This document shows positions 9,371 through 18,300 of a stretch of 64,000 nucleotides of DNA, piece by piece. The stretch is from Halobacteriovorax sp. JY17 (lineage in GTDB: Bacteria > Bdellovibrionota > Bacteriovoracia > Bacteriovoracales > Bacteriovoracaceae): NCBI RefSeq assembly GCF_002753895.1, contig NZ_NJER01000001.1, forward strand, positions 930,001 to 994,000, given 5' to 3'. How positions within the stretch are numbered: position 1 is the stretch's first letter; each line of letters opens with the position of its first letter. The position numbers and the translations under genes were made by a program. The notes beneath the pieces were generated by a model. The model worked only from the letters and a program-made list of their open reading frames with translations, did not search any database and was not told the origin of the DNA.

Positions 9371-10441
9371 TTATTTCAAGTAAGATTCTGTGAATTTTCC
9401 CGGAGAGAAAATACACTTCGACTTCACATTGCGATTCGCTTTAATACTTCTTGAGCAAGAGCTCTGAAGACGATTTTTAAATTCATCATTCATCTCAATC
9501 TCCACTCCAGTGGCACTCAATATCCCAAGAGATAGAGCAACGATTGGAGTCGAAAGAGAACTTCCTGTAACACTCTTAAAACCATTTGTTTTCTTGAGTT
9601 CAGTACATTCGCCTTTAAATCCCTTTATAAATTCCTCACAACGCCCTTCCCATACAAAGATATCTGTCCCGTAATAAGCGATCTCAACATTCTTACCATA
9701 TCCACTTTGGATTACTCCATGAGCATCAACATTTGCTACCGATAGAACATTTTCTAAATTTCCAGGGATTGAAGGCTCTTTCACATGATCTCTAGAGTTG
9801 TCGTTAGAAATAGAACCTACAATAATGGCACCTTTCTTTCTCGCTCTTTCAACGGCTGCTTGAACATAATTCAAAGACTTTTCATAATCATTATCGATGA
9901 ATCTAAAAGAATACTTATTATAGAGAGATACTCCCTGACTAATTGAAATAATCTTCGCTCCACGGGCCAGAGAATAGTCAATTGAATCGGCCAATTTCTT
10001 AAACCTAAAGTCGTCGAATTTTCCATCAAATGAATAAATATTGACTGGAATAATTTCGACCTTATCAATTAAGTTATATTCAGAAATGATTGCATCCATT
10101 ATAGAGACGATACCATTTTCATGACCACCAACAACCGGAGTTCTAAGTTTTCCATTTCTAGAGTTCAAGTCGTAACCATAGAAATCATCGATGTAACCAT
10201 TCCCATCATCATCGATTCCATTATTTTCGACCTCATCTAAATTAGCCCTTATACTTTCAAATTCTTCGGGATGAACGTAATCTCCAATAACTGCGATTTT
10301 AATTTTCTTTTTAATATTTAGAGATCTCACATATTTAAAATCATTTATTAGGAGAGAATTACTACTAATAATCTTCTCTACATCATTTGTTGATGCCATA
10401 GTGGAAGTAACTAGAAATATTGAAAAAATGGCCTTAATCAT
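9371..10441 (-). CDS. Secreted subtilisin-like serine protease (S8 family)
   Basis: 356 residues if translation starts at 10441. There an ATG is preceded by AGGA at good spacing and a signal peptide (MIKAIFSIFLVTSTMAS) follows. A longer frame opens at 10567 but overlaps the divergent gene and gives no better N-terminus. Catalytic segments are the Asp region AVIGDYVHP (Asp54), His in GGHENG (His107), an oxyanion Asn-like segment GSISND, and Ser in GSSLSTP (Ser295). A NGIDDDGNGYIDD calcium-type loop follows the Asp region, as in many exported bacterial subtilases. The usual Asp-Thr-Gly is replaced by Gly-Asp-Tyr, so the catalytic Asp is shifted by one residue or altered. Likely a periplasmic or secreted protease. 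Confidence 0.8.
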   Translation of the reverse strand: MIKAIFSIFLVTSTMASTNDVEKIISSNSLLINDFKYVRSLNIKKKIKIAVIGDYVHPEEFESIRANLDEVENNGIDDDGNGYIDDFYGYDLNSRNGKLRTPVVGGHENGIVSIMDAIISEYNLIDKVEIIPVNIYSFDGKFDDFRFKKLADSIDYSLARGAKIISISQGVSLYNKYSFRFIDNDYEKSLNYVQAAVERARKKGAIIVGSISNDNSRDHVKEPSIPGNLENVLSVANVDAHGVIQSGYGKNVEIAYYGTDIFVWEGRCEEFIKGFKGECTELKKTNGFKSVTGSSLSTPIVALSLGILSATGVEIEMNDEFKNRLQSSCSRSIKANRNVKSKCIFSPGKFTESYLK

Positions 10442-10591
10442 TAGTAGTCCTAAGTCTGAATCTTTTAAGTTCAGAGGGATTTTACCAGTAATTCCAGGGA
10501 AATGCTCTTTCTTGAAATCTTTACACAATGCGTCATCTTTCGTATTATTCCAGCTATACTCCTCCATAAATTAAGTAAGAGGAGAGCACAA

Positions 10592-11359
10592 ATGAAGAAT
10601 TCATTATCCCTAATGTTAATCTTAATGAGCGTAAATATTAGCGCCGGTGTTCAAAGAAGTATTGTTCTAGACAGAGAAATATCAAATACAAATTGCCAAA
10701 GAAATAACTCCTGTAGCTTAAAGAAGTTCAGTGTTCAAATTTCAGACTATGTAGTTACTCGAAACAAAGAACAAAACTTTGGAACCAATGCCTATATCTC
10801 TTATGAAACGGAAAGTGTTAAACATCTCGAAGACTACGCCGTTGTTCAATTTATCAAAGGATGTGTGTACAATGAAAGTATTGATAAGAATGGAAAGAGA
10901 GTAAAACGAAGAGGAATATCTAGAAAATTCTTTGATTCATACGCACCATTCATTCACTCAGATTGGGAAATCGACTCCATCGATAAGGACCCTATTTATA
11001 ATAGCTCAATTGTAAACGATAGTCGTCACGAATACTATCGCTGGAATGAGAACCCTAATTCATTTAGTGAAAATAATGAGCACTACTTGTTAAGAGAATA
11101 CCCTACTTACCCAAAGCTCTACGTTTCAGATCTTCCATCAACTTCATTCCATGTTGGTAATGAAGCAAAGAATACAAACCTTGCTTTTAAAACATGTATT
11201 TATAAAACAACAGAAATCCCAAGAGAGCTAGGACCAACGGATATAAATTTTGCAGAACCACTTCACTGTATTGAGTGGAAAACTTCTTATGTATATAATT
11301 TTGAGACGAAGAGATTTGATCGAGATAAATCTATTGAAGAGTCTTGTGGTGATCTATAG
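10592..11359 (+). CDS. Exported protein of unknown function
   Basis: 255 residues from the ATG at 10592. That start is chosen because a strong GAGGAG ribosome site lies just upstream and a clean signal peptide follows (cleavage near ISAG). An in-frame ATG 90 bases earlier adds a non-signal extension. The mature protein has several Cys residues (for example CQRNNSC, KGC, KTC, HC, ESC), consistent with disulfides in the periplasm or outside the cell. No domain is recognised. It is divergent from the subtilisin gene, with about 150 bases between starts, so the two may share a control region. It ends at a good terminator. Confidence 0.65.
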   Translation: MKNSLSLMLILMSVNISAGVQRSIVLDREISNTNCQRNNSCSLKKFSVQISDYVVTRNKEQNFGTNAYISYETESVKHLEDYAVVQFIKGCVYNESIDKNGKRVKRRGISRKFFDSYAPFIHSDWEIDSIDKDPIYNSSIVNDSRHEYYRWNENPNSFSENNEHYLLREYPTYPKLYVSDLPSTSFHVGNEAKNTNLAFKTCIYKTTEIPRELGPTDINFAEPLHCIEWKTSYVYNFETKRFDRDKSIEESCGDL

Positions 11360-11377
11360 CAAATAAGTCTCTCTCAA

Positions 11378-11421
11378 TATAACCCGGTTCAAAGAAACCT
11401 TAGAGCCGGGTATATTTTTTC
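11378..11421 (+). terminator. Rho-independent terminator
   Basis: A stem of about 12 bp (TATAACCCGGTTC pairing with GAGCCGGGTATA, with a wobble pair) is followed by six T residues, 19 bases past the stop of the upstream plus-strand gene. The convergent CoA-transferase gene ends at 11423, so the signal sits between the two convergent units. Confidence 0.85.
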
Positions 11422-11422
11422 T

Positions 11423-12082
11423 TTACTGAAAAGTCATCTCAGGAATATCACCATTAACAACAAGTTCAGCTTCAGTCTTTTCAATAATTTCTTCTACAGA
11501 TACTCCAGGAGCTCTTTCAAGAAGGTGAAACTTTCCATCAATGAGTTCAAGAACTGCAAGATCAGAGACAACTTTCTTCACGCACTGAACACCAGTGAGA
11601 GGAAGAGAGCATTCTTTAAGAATTTTTGAAACACCATGCTTATTTGCATGAGTCATTGCTACGATTATATTTTCAGCGCCAGCAACAAGATCCATTGCTC
11701 CGCCCATTCCTTTAACTAATTTTCCAGGAATCATCCAAGAAGCAATATTTCCACTTTGATCAACTTCAAAAGCTCCTAGAACCGTCAGGTCAACATGTCC
11801 TCCACGAATCATTGCAAAGCTATCGGCCGAGTCAAAGAATGATGCTCCCTTTGCACAAGTAACAGTTTGCTTACCTGCATTGATTAAATCTGCATCTACA
11901 TTTTCTTCAGTAGGAAATTCTCCCATACCAAGAAGTCCATTCTCTGATTGAAGCATAATCTCAATGTCAGATGGAACATAGTTAGCAACAAGAGTTGGAA
12001 TTCCAATTCCTAAGTTTACATAGAATCCGTCTTTTAATTCTCTCGCAATTCTTTGCGCGATTTGCTCTTTACTTAATGCCAT
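11423..12082 (-). CDS. scoB: 3-oxoacid CoA-transferase subunit B
   Basis: 219 residues, typical of the B subunit of succinyl-CoA:3-oxoacid (or acetate-type) CoA-transferases. The segment SENGLLGMG near residues 46-54 holds the conserved catalytic Glu that forms the acyl-CoA intermediate. The heterodimer moves CoA from succinyl-CoA to acetoacetate. It lies 17 bases after scoA, with its own AGGTG ribosome site, as the last gene of a fumarase-ScoAB operon. Acetoacetate is an end product of the leucine pathway encoded nearby and of tyrosine breakdown, which gives the enzyme a clear job. AtoA-type alternatives with other acyl groups are possible. Confidence 0.9.
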   Translation of the reverse strand: MALSKEQIAQRIARELKDGFYVNLGIGIPTLVANYVPSDIEIMLQSENGLLGMGEFPTEENVDADLINAGKQTVTCAKGASFFDSADSFAMIRGGHVDLTVLGAFEVDQSGNIASWMIPGKLVKGMGGAMDLVAGAENIIVAMTHANKHGVSKILKECSLPLTGVQCVKKVVSDLAVLELIDGKFHLLERAPGVSVEEIIEKTEAELVVNGDIPEMTFQ

Positions 12083-12099
12083 ATCATCACCTACTTAAA

Positions 12100-12801
12100 T
12101 TATTGTTTTACTGTTCTTTGCTCAATTCTCTTTTCAAATTTCCCTTTGATCACGCGGTTAACGTAGATACCTGGAACTTGAATTTCATTTGGATCAAGCT
12201 CACCTGCTTCAACAATCTCTTCAACTTCAACGACGGTAATTTTTCCTGCCGTAGCAATCATTGAATTAAAGTTTCTAGCAGTCTTTCTAAAAATTAAATT
12301 CCCTTGAGTATCTGCCTTCCAAGCTTTTACCAGTGCAAAGTCTGCTTTTGGGTAGGCCTCTTCCAGAACATACATTCTACCGTTAAATTCCTTTGTCTCT
12401 TTGCCTTCTGCCACTTGAGTACCGTAGCCAGTGGCAGTATAGAAACCAGGAATCCCAGCTCCAGTTGCTCTAATTTTTTCAGCAAGAGTTCCCTGAGGAG
12501 TCAGAATAACTTCCATTTGCCCACTTAAGAATAATTCTTCAAAGAGCTTGTTTTCACCAACGTATGATCCAATCATCGTTTTAATTTGTCTCTTCTCTAA
12601 AAGTTTTCCAAGACCAAAACCATCAACACCTGCATTATTGGAAATACAAGTAAGTCCAGTAACTCCTGAGTCAGCGACTTTATCTATAAGACCTTCAGGA
12701 ATTCCACAAAGACCAAAACCACCAACCATCAGAAGTTGATCGTTAGCAAGCCCTTCTAGGGCTTCTTCATAAGTATTAACAACTTTATTTAAACCTTTCA
12801 T
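12100..12801 (-). CDS. scoA: 3-oxoacid CoA-transferase subunit A
   Basis: 233 residues with the family hallmark glycine-rich segment [13 protein letters not shown] near residues 27-39 and SNNAG near 54. It pairs with the following B subunit to transfer CoA between succinyl-CoA and acetoacetate in the cytoplasm. The gene follows the fumarase beta subunit by 13 bases and is preceded by GAGG at proper spacing, so all four genes form one operon. The clustering with fumarase suggests channelling of acetoacetate and fumarate into the citric acid cycle. Length is normal for the family. Confidence 0.92.
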   Translation of the reverse strand: MKGLNKVVNTYEEALEGLANDQLLMVGGFGLCGIPEGLIDKVADSGVTGLTCISNNAGVDGFGLGKLLEKRQIKTMIGSYVGENKLFEELFLSGQMEVILTPQGTLAEKIRATGAGIPGFYTATGYGTQVAEGKETKEFNGRMYVLEEAYPKADFALVKAWKADTQGNLIFRKTARNFNSMIATAGKITVVEVEEIVEAGELDPNEIQVPGIYVNRVIKGKFEKRIEQRTVKQ

Positions 12802-12814
12802 ACTAACCTCTTCT

Positions 12815-13384
12815 TTAAAGAAATTCTTTTAACTTCTCTGAGCTACTCTTCTCTACTTCTGCGTGCAGTGATCCTCCATGAGAGTCCATTGTCACAACAA
12901 CTGGAAAGTCTTTAACTGTTAATTCCCAAATCGCCTCTGGTGAACCAAGATCTTGCCAGAATACATCATCAACTGATTCAATCTTCTCTGCTAAAACTTG
13001 AGCTGCTCCGCCTATCGCGTGAAAGTAAACACAGCCATAGTCCATACACCCTTGAAGAGTTTTCGGACCCATGCCACCTTTGCCGATGACACCAAGAATT
13101 CCATGATCTCTCATGACTTCCCACTGGTACGGCTCTTCTCTAATTGAAGTCGTAGGCCCAGCTGCTTTAACCTCATACTTTCCAGACTTCTTATCTTGAA
13201 TAACAACGGGACCGCAGTGATAAATAATTTGATTATTAAAATCCACAGGAGGTTTTACACCTTCGTGTAATCTCTTATGAACGGCGTCTCTTCCAGTATA
13301 CATTTTTCCAGAAATGAGAACCATATCGCCGACACGAAGCTCTCTAATTTGTTCTTTATTAAATGGATAATCTATTCTTTTCAT
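12815..13384 (-). CDS. Fumarate hydratase class I, beta subunit/domain
   Basis: 189 residues matching the C-terminal (beta) domain of class I Fe-S fumarases and L(+)-tartrate dehydratases. It contains [17 protein letters not shown], a GPTTS segment and KGGMG, which form the substrate-binding part. In E. coli FumA the alpha and beta parts are one polypeptide; here they are separate genes 9 bases apart, as in many bacteria and archaea. It catalyses fumarate plus water to malate together with the alpha subunit. A tartrate dehydratase beta subunit looks similar, but the neighbouring genes favour fumarase. Confidence 0.88.
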   Translation of the reverse strand: MKRIDYPFNKEQIRELRVGDMVLISGKMYTGRDAVHKRLHEGVKPPVDFNNQIIYHCGPVVIQDKKSGKYEVKAAGPTTSIREEPYQWEVMRDHGILGVIGKGGMGPKTLQGCMDYGCVYFHAIGGAAQVLAEKIESVDDVFWQDLGSPEAIWELTVKDFPVVVTMDSHGGSLHAEVEKSSSEKLKEFL

Positions 13385-13393
13385 TATTACCTC

Positions 13394-14500
13394 TTAGTAA
13401 AGCCAGCTTTTAATTTTATTAGACTTATCAAGCGCTACACCTTGTCTACGGTAGGCCCAACACATATACGACACAGAAACAAAGAAACTTGCAGGAAGTC
13501 TATTGAGCGCTCCAACTTTGCAGCCAAGAAGAGTTGTCTTTCCACCAAAACCCATTGGACCAATACCAAGCTTATTAGCCGTTTCAACAATATCTTTTTC
13601 AAGTGCTGCTAATTCAGGAACTGAATTTGTGTCATCTAATTTTCTTAGAAGTTGTTCTTTTGAGAAGACATATCCCGCTCCTCTATCACCACCAATTGTG
13701 ACTCCAAGGACTCCTGGTCCACAACCTTTTCCCTGTGCCTTAACAATAGCATCGAGGATAACTTTTCTCACCCCATCAAGGTCACGTCCCGCTTCAAGAG
13801 CAGTATTTGGTAGAGAGTATTGAGCACCAACATTCTCACAACCTCCACCTTTAAGCATGAGCTTAACTTCAACAGTATTCTTTGAATGCTCATGGAAGTG
13901 CATATCAGGATGACCTGGACCAATATTCATGGTCTCGTTCTTCCCTGTAAGTGAATCAACAGAGTTTTGTCTTAGGTAACCAACTTCGGTTGCTTTAACA
14001 ACGGCCTTATGAACAACTTTAGTAAACTTCGTTTGATTGAATCCAGCAGGGTGAGAAATATAGAAGAGAATTGTTCCTGTATCCTGACAAAGTGGCTGCG
14101 ACTTTCTTTTAGCAAGTTCAATATTTGCTTTAATAATACCCATGGCATATTCAGCAGTAGTATTCTTCTCTTCTCTAGCGAGAGCTTCAAGAACAACTTT
14201 TTGAATATCGTCTGGAATTTCTGCAGATGTAATTCTGATTAACTCTAGCATTGAATCGAAGAGAACCTTATCAGGATTAATGGCCTTCTTAACTATTTTC
14301 TTAGCTGTTGTTTTCTTTTTAACGGCGGAAGTTGATTTCTTCTTCGTTACTTTCTTTGCGACTTTTTTCTTAGTTACTTTCTTTGCTACTTTTTTAGCGA
14401 CTTTCTTAGTCGTTTTCTTAGCTGTCTTTTTCCCAACTTTCTTAGTAGATTTCTTAGCCGTTTTCTTAGTAGATTTCTTGGCCACTTTCTTCTTTGCCAT
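13394..14500 (-). CDS. Fumarate hydratase class I, alpha subunit with histone H1-like N-terminal tail
   Basis: 368 residues. Residues 1 to about 72 are almost only Lys, Ala, Val and Thr in repeats such as AKKSTKK and KKVAKKV. This resembles the C-terminal tail of eukaryotic histone H1 or bacterial H1-like proteins. The catalytic alpha domain follows (about 75-368): CQDTG, GGGCEN, GCGPGVLG and GGKTTLLG carry the candidate Fe-S-cluster and substrate residues. Usual alpha subunits are about 280 residues and lack such a tail. The frame is continuous with a single strong ribosome site (GAGGAG) before the tail, so the tail looks truly translated. First gene of the operon. Confidence 0.88.
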   Translation of the reverse strand: MAKKKVAKKSTKKTAKKSTKKVGKKTAKKTTKKVAKKVAKKVTKKKVAKKVTKKKSTSAVKKKTTAKKIVKKAINPDKVLFDSMLELIRITSAEIPDDIQKVVLEALAREEKNTTAEYAMGIIKANIELAKRKSQPLCQDTGTILFYISHPAGFNQTKFTKVVHKAVVKATEVGYLRQNSVDSLTGKNETMNIGPGHPDMHFHEHSKNTVEVKLMLKGGGCENVGAQYSLPNTALEAGRDLDGVRKVILDAIVKAQGKGCGPGVLGVTIGGDRGAGYVFSKEQLLRKLDDTNSVPELAALEKDIVETANKLGIGPMGFGGKTTLLGCKVGALNRLPASFFVSVSYMCWAYRRQGVALDKSNKIKSWLY

Positions 14501-14652
14501 AGGTCAGACTCCTCTTCTCTATAATTTATTGAGTTTATGTAATTTTAAGCAATTTCAGTTTGCGAAAAGTATAACAATGGCCTTAGTTATTGCCTAGTTA
14601 TATTCTTACTTTGTCATTGGCGAAGGTTCCCATTTCGGCTATTGTGTAGCTT

Positions 14653-16704
14653 ATGATTTCACTAAGTGGTTTAAATGCTGCACAGAGACAAGCAGCCGAT
14701 ACAATTGAGGGACCAGTACTAATTCTGGCCGGCGCTGGTAGTGGAAAAACACGAACAATTACCTATAGAATTGCCCATATGGTGGATAACCTTGCCATCA
14801 ATCAAAAATCAATCTTAGCAGTAAGTTTCACCAATAAGGCCGCCAAAGAAATGCGTGAACGTATTATCGGACTTCTTGGAAAGAGAAAGGCCCGTGGCCT
14901 TACAATGGCAACCTTCCACTCCCTTGGAGTGAAGATTCTAAAAAAAGAAATTGCTAAACTCGGTTATCACAAAAACTTCTCTATTTATGATTCAGCTGAC
15001 CAATCTTCAATTATGAGAGAGGCCTTAAAGAGCTTTAAGGCAGGAAAGCAATTTGATCAGAAAATAATTATGTCTAAAATTGGAAAACTTAAAAATCAAG
15101 GTATTGGTCCCGACGACTACGCTAATAGCGAATACTTTGATGACGAAGACCCATATGACCACGCAACTCTCTATGTCTATGAATTCTACCAAGACAAATT
15201 GAAGTTTTATAATGCCATTGATTTTGACGATATCCTCTTTCTCACTGTAAAGCTTTTTACAGACTTTCCAGAAGTAGCAAAAGAGTACTCCGAACAATTT
15301 AAGTATATCATGGTCGATGAATACCAAGATACAAACTCTCTTCAATTTGATTTAATTTCAGGCTTAACCTCAACTCACAATAACCTCTGTGTGGTGGGAG
15401 ATGATGATCAAGCAATTTACTCTTTTAGAGGTGCTGATATCACAAATATTCTAAGTTTTGAGAGAATGTTTCCTGGTGCAAAAGTTGTTAAGTTAGAAGA
15501 AAATTACCGCTCAGTTAGCCCTATCTTAGAGCTTGCCAATAAAGTTATTAAAGAAAATACCAATAGAAGAGATAAGACTCTCTGGTCTCAGAGGCAGAGT
15601 CCTGATAAACCTCTCTTGTGGTCTATGGCCAATACAGAACATGAAGCCGAAGTGATTGCTGATGAAATTTCAAAGCATCAATCAAGAGGTGGTCACTTAG
15701 GAGATATTGCAGTTCTCTATAGATCCAATACTCAGGCCCAGCCATTTGAAGAAATCTTTCGCATGAATCAAATTCCCTACACCATTATTGGTGGACAGAA
15801 ATTCTATGAAAAGAAGGAAGTTAAAGATCTCATGGCCTACCTCACGGTTATTTTAAATCCTAAAGATCAACTCCAGCTAAGAAGAATTTTAAATGTTCCA
15901 AATAGAGGTATTGGCTCAAGAACTTTAGAGAAGTACTTAGAAAAGTCAGAGGCCGAAGGTCTCTCTCTCTACGATACTCTCTACAAGTATCCTGACGTGG
16001 ACCCTAATCGAGCAACTAGAATTAGTGAATTTACCGCAACTATCACAAAGTTCAAGGAAGTATTCGAGCAACATCCTCTTCCACAGGCAATTAGTAAACT
16101 CGTTGAAGATATAAACTTCTATCAATTCATTGAGAAGTCTTATGACAGCGCCAAGCAAGTAGAGAGAAGAAGAAATGACGTCAATTTCTTCATTGAATCG
16201 GCGGAGCGTTTTGTTAAGTATAATGGTAACCATGCCACGCTTAAGAACTTTGTTGAAAAGCTTCTCTTACAAGATAATCAAGATACAGAAGAAGATGAAG
16301 ATGACGATATCAGAAAGAATGAAGTCACTATGATGACCTTTCACTCTTCTAAAGGGCTTGAATTCGACACCGTCTACATGGTGGGAGTTGAAGAAGAAAG
16401 TCTTCCTCACAAGAATACAATTAAAAATGGCGAAGATATCTCAGAAGAAAGACGTCTCTGCTATGTGGGAATTACAAGAGCACAGCAAAAGCTTATTATG
16501 ACCTACTGCAAAGAAAGAAAGATTTACGGAAAGGAAACTCCCCGCTTCGTTAGTCGCTTTATAAATGATCTAGATAAAGATGGATTCTGCGTCCATCAAG
16601 ACAGAACGACTTTTGGACATATGACCGAAGAAGAAGCCGATGATTATAAGAAAGGTTTCTTTGCCAATCTAATTGATGGTCTTGATGACGATTCGATTTA
16701 TTAA
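14653..16704 (+). CDS. Rep/UvrD/PcrA-type ATP-dependent DNA helicase
   Basis: 683 residues of a superfamily 1A helicase. Motif I is GAGSGKT (residues 28-34), Ia is SFTNKAA, II is VDEYQDTN, III is VVGDDDQAIYSFRGA, IV is LEENYRS, V is MTFHSSKGLEFD and VI is VGITRAQQ. The order and the N-terminal LNAAQRQAAD match Rep and PcrA; Rep and UvrD both remain possible. It unwinds DNA 3' to 5' during replication restart or repair. The gene is monocistronic and divergent from the fumarase operon. An acidic stretch (EDEDDD) lies near residue 550. Confidence 0.93.
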   Translation: MISLSGLNAAQRQAADTIEGPVLILAGAGSGKTRTITYRIAHMVDNLAINQKSILAVSFTNKAAKEMRERIIGLLGKRKARGLTMATFHSLGVKILKKEIAKLGYHKNFSIYDSADQSSIMREALKSFKAGKQFDQKIIMSKIGKLKNQGIGPDDYANSEYFDDEDPYDHATLYVYEFYQDKLKFYNAIDFDDILFLTVKLFTDFPEVAKEYSEQFKYIMVDEYQDTNSLQFDLISGLTSTHNNLCVVGDDDQAIYSFRGADITNILSFERMFPGAKVVKLEENYRSVSPILELANKVIKENTNRRDKTLWSQRQSPDKPLLWSMANTEHEAEVIADEISKHQSRGGHLGDIAVLYRSNTQAQPFEEIFRMNQIPYTIIGGQKFYEKKEVKDLMAYLTVILNPKDQLQLRRILNVPNRGIGSRTLEKYLEKSEAEGLSLYDTLYKYPDVDPNRATRISEFTATITKFKEVFEQHPLPQAISKLVEDINFYQFIEKSYDSAKQVERRRNDVNFFIESAERFVKYNGNHATLKNFVEKLLLQDNQDTEEDEDDDIRKNEVTMMTFHSSKGLEFDTVYMVGVEEESLPHKNTIKNGEDISEERRLCYVGITRAQQKLIMTYCKERKIYGKETPRFVSRFINDLDKDGFCVHQDRTTFGHMTEEEADDYKKGFFANLIDGLDDDSIY

Positions 16705-16726
16705 AAATGGCCATCCATGGCCATTT
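16705..16726 (+). terminator. Possible terminator hairpin after the helicase gene
   Basis: A perfect 10-bp inverted repeat, AAATGGCCAT and ATGGCCATTT with a two-base centre, begins immediately after the stop codon. There is no long T run, so termination is likely but unproven. Confidence 0.5.
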
Positions 16727-16766
16727 CGCCGAAGCTAGAAGCATCCCATCCTTGGGGCCCTATTTT

Positions 16767-17078
16767 TTATTCTAACGTATAATTTATAATCAATGTCCTA
16801 ACACTAACCAGAGGAAGAATACTTATAAGAGAATCAAACGGTCCCTGCTTAAATGTATAATTCATATTCTTAACCTTCTTACAGTCGATCTTCTTTTTTT
16901 CTAAAATCTTCTCTAGATACTTCTCACTCTCAGAACCAAAACTAATGATTGTATCTTTGAGGATAAGACTTTCGCTCTCATGTTCCTTAACAAGACCCTT
17001 GGAGTAGCATCCCTTGGGATTTAAGGTTAGAGAATGGGAGCAACTTGTAAGTAAGAATAAAATAAGAAGATACTTCAC
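16767..17078 (-). CDS. Small predicted lipoprotein
   Basis: 103 residues with a clear lipoprotein signal (MKYLLILFLLTSC, Cys13). The remainder has two further Cys residues and Lys/Glu-rich segments. It shares a four-base ATGA overlap with the upstream lipoprotein gene and so is coupled to it. No family is recognised. The TLRTL-like C-terminal hydrophobic strand (SILPLVSVRTLIINYTL) might insert in or pack against the membrane. Possibly a partner of the Bor-like lipoprotein upstream. Confidence 0.7.
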   Translation of the reverse strand: MKYLLILFLLTSCSHSLTLNPKGCYSKGLVKEHESESLILKDTIISFGSESEKYLEKILEKKKIDCKKVKNMNYTFKQGPFDSLISILPLVSVRTLIINYTLE

Positions 17079-17425
17079 TCTCTCACTCCATAACCTTTAA
17101 TTTCAAAACGAACAGGTTTATAAAGACCAAGCGTTGCATATGTCCAAAAGACATCCATAAATTCCTGATACTCACGAACTTCAACTCTGGCCGCAGAGAA
17201 AACTCCATCATCGGCGAGTTCGTTATCAACATTTACAGTATGAATTGCAGGAAGCATTCCCCAAAGATAGAAGTTTCTCTTTCCTAGATTTGAAGCCTTG
17301 CGATTATGCCCTTTTTGAGGAGCAATATAAGCATTAATATTTCCAGCTGAAGTATAATGGATTTGAGAACATGAAACGAATTGAAAGCACAGAGAGAAAA
17401 TAAATAGAGTTGTACTTCTTTTCAT
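17075..17425 (-). CDS. Bor-like lipoprotein
   Basis: 116 residues with a lipobox-like segment (FQFVSC, Cys19). The mature part has FYLWGMLPAIHTVNVDNELADDG and a later WTYATLGLYKPVRFEIKGYG. This resembles the pattern of the phage lambda Bor/Iss family (short outer-membrane lipoproteins with FFLFGL, VNV and GLYTP motifs). Bor and Iss in enterobacteria give serum resistance; in this organism the role is unknown. The gene has a GGAATCT leader before the ATG and is coupled to a second small lipoprotein. The match is visual and moderate. Confidence 0.65.
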   Translation of the reverse strand: MKRSTTLFIFSLCFQFVSCSQIHYTSAGNINAYIAPQKGHNRKASNLGKRNFYLWGMLPAIHTVNVDNELADDGVFSAARVEVREYQEFMDVFWTYATLGLYKPVRFEIKGYGVRE

Positions 17426-17489
17426 AGATTCCAGTTTTTTGTGGTTACAATCTATTGTTGAATTTTAAAACTTCTCTGTCAACTCTAGC

Positions 17490-18299
17490 TTATCTTCCTA
17501 AGAATTTAGGATCTCTCTTCTCTTTAAAGGCCTTAACCCCTTCGAAGTGATCTTCAGTTCTTTGAGAGATTCCCTGCATAGTACTTAGAAGTTCTAACTG
17601 CTCATTGAGACCTGAAGTTCGTCCAGACTTAAGGGCAAGTTTTGTAAGTGAAATAGCAACAGGACCATTACTTGAGATTTTAGAGGCCAAGCTCTTTGTA
17701 AACTCTAGTAGTTTAGAGCTTTCAACTTGATAATTACTAAGTCCCATTTCCTTAATCTGTTCACCGCTATAAATATCACCAGTTAGAAACATTTCCATAG
17801 CACGAGTATAACCAATAACTCTTTGAAGAAAGAATGTTCCACCATCACCTGGGACAAGAGAGAGCTTAGAGAAAGTTTCTCCAAATTTTGAATACTCACT
17901 TGAAACTCGCAAGTCACACATCATCGCAAGATCACAACCTGCTCCAATGGCCGCCCCATTAACCATCGCAATGATAGGAGTGCTTAGAGATTCGATGGCG
18001 CGAGGAATTCTTTGTATACCTCTAGTATATCTCTTTCTAAGCTCGTTAGACTCTCCAGCGAACATTCCGCTCTTTGATTCCATCGCCTTTATATCTCCTC
18101 CTGCACAGAAGAATTTCCCTGCTCCAGTTAAGATAATACAACGAATAGAATCATCATCATCAGCAAGAGATAGCACCTCCTCTAAAGAATCAATCATCTC
18201 ATCTGTAATAGCGTTGGCCATAGAGATATTATCTAGAGTTAAAATCAGTGTGTGATTTTCTTTTTCAACAATGAGATCTTTAAATTCTTTAGAGTACAT
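17490..18299 (-). CDS. Enoyl-CoA hydratase/isomerase family protein (end of liu operon)
   Basis: 269 residues of the crotonase fold. The oxyanion-hole segments are FFCAGGDIKAMES (about residue 66) and MVNGAAIGAGCDLAMMCDLR. It is the last gene of the leucine catabolic operon, two bases after the HMG-CoA lyase gene, with an AGGAAAG ribosome site. The operon already contains a methylglutaconyl-CoA hydratase-like gene, so this second crotonase may act on a related branched or straight-chain enoyl-CoA. The catalytic Glu pair is not certain by eye, so hydratase or isomerase activity is left open. Confidence 0.85.
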   Translation of the reverse strand: MYSKEFKDLIVEKENHTLILTLDNISMANAITDEMIDSLEEVLSLADDDDSIRCIILTGAGKFFCAGGDIKAMESKSGMFAGESNELRKRYTRGIQRIPRAIESLSTPIIAMVNGAAIGAGCDLAMMCDLRVSSEYSKFGETFSKLSLVPGDGGTFFLQRVIGYTRAMEMFLTGDIYSGEQIKEMGLSNYQVESSKLLEFTKSLASKISSNGPVAISLTKLALKSGRTSGLNEQLELLSTMQGISQRTEDHFEGVKAFKEKRDPKFLGR

Positions 18300-18300
18300 A

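Noticed and set aside
13503-13823. 106-codon plus-strand frame antisense to the fumarase alpha subunit
   Set aside because: Antisense shadow of a conserved enzyme gene, with no ribosome site or recognisable domain.
14280-14597. Long plus-strand frame rich in Phe and Leu opposite the fumarase tail
   Set aside because: It is the complement of the Lys/Ala repeats (AAG read as CTT), has no ribosome site, and is a shadow.
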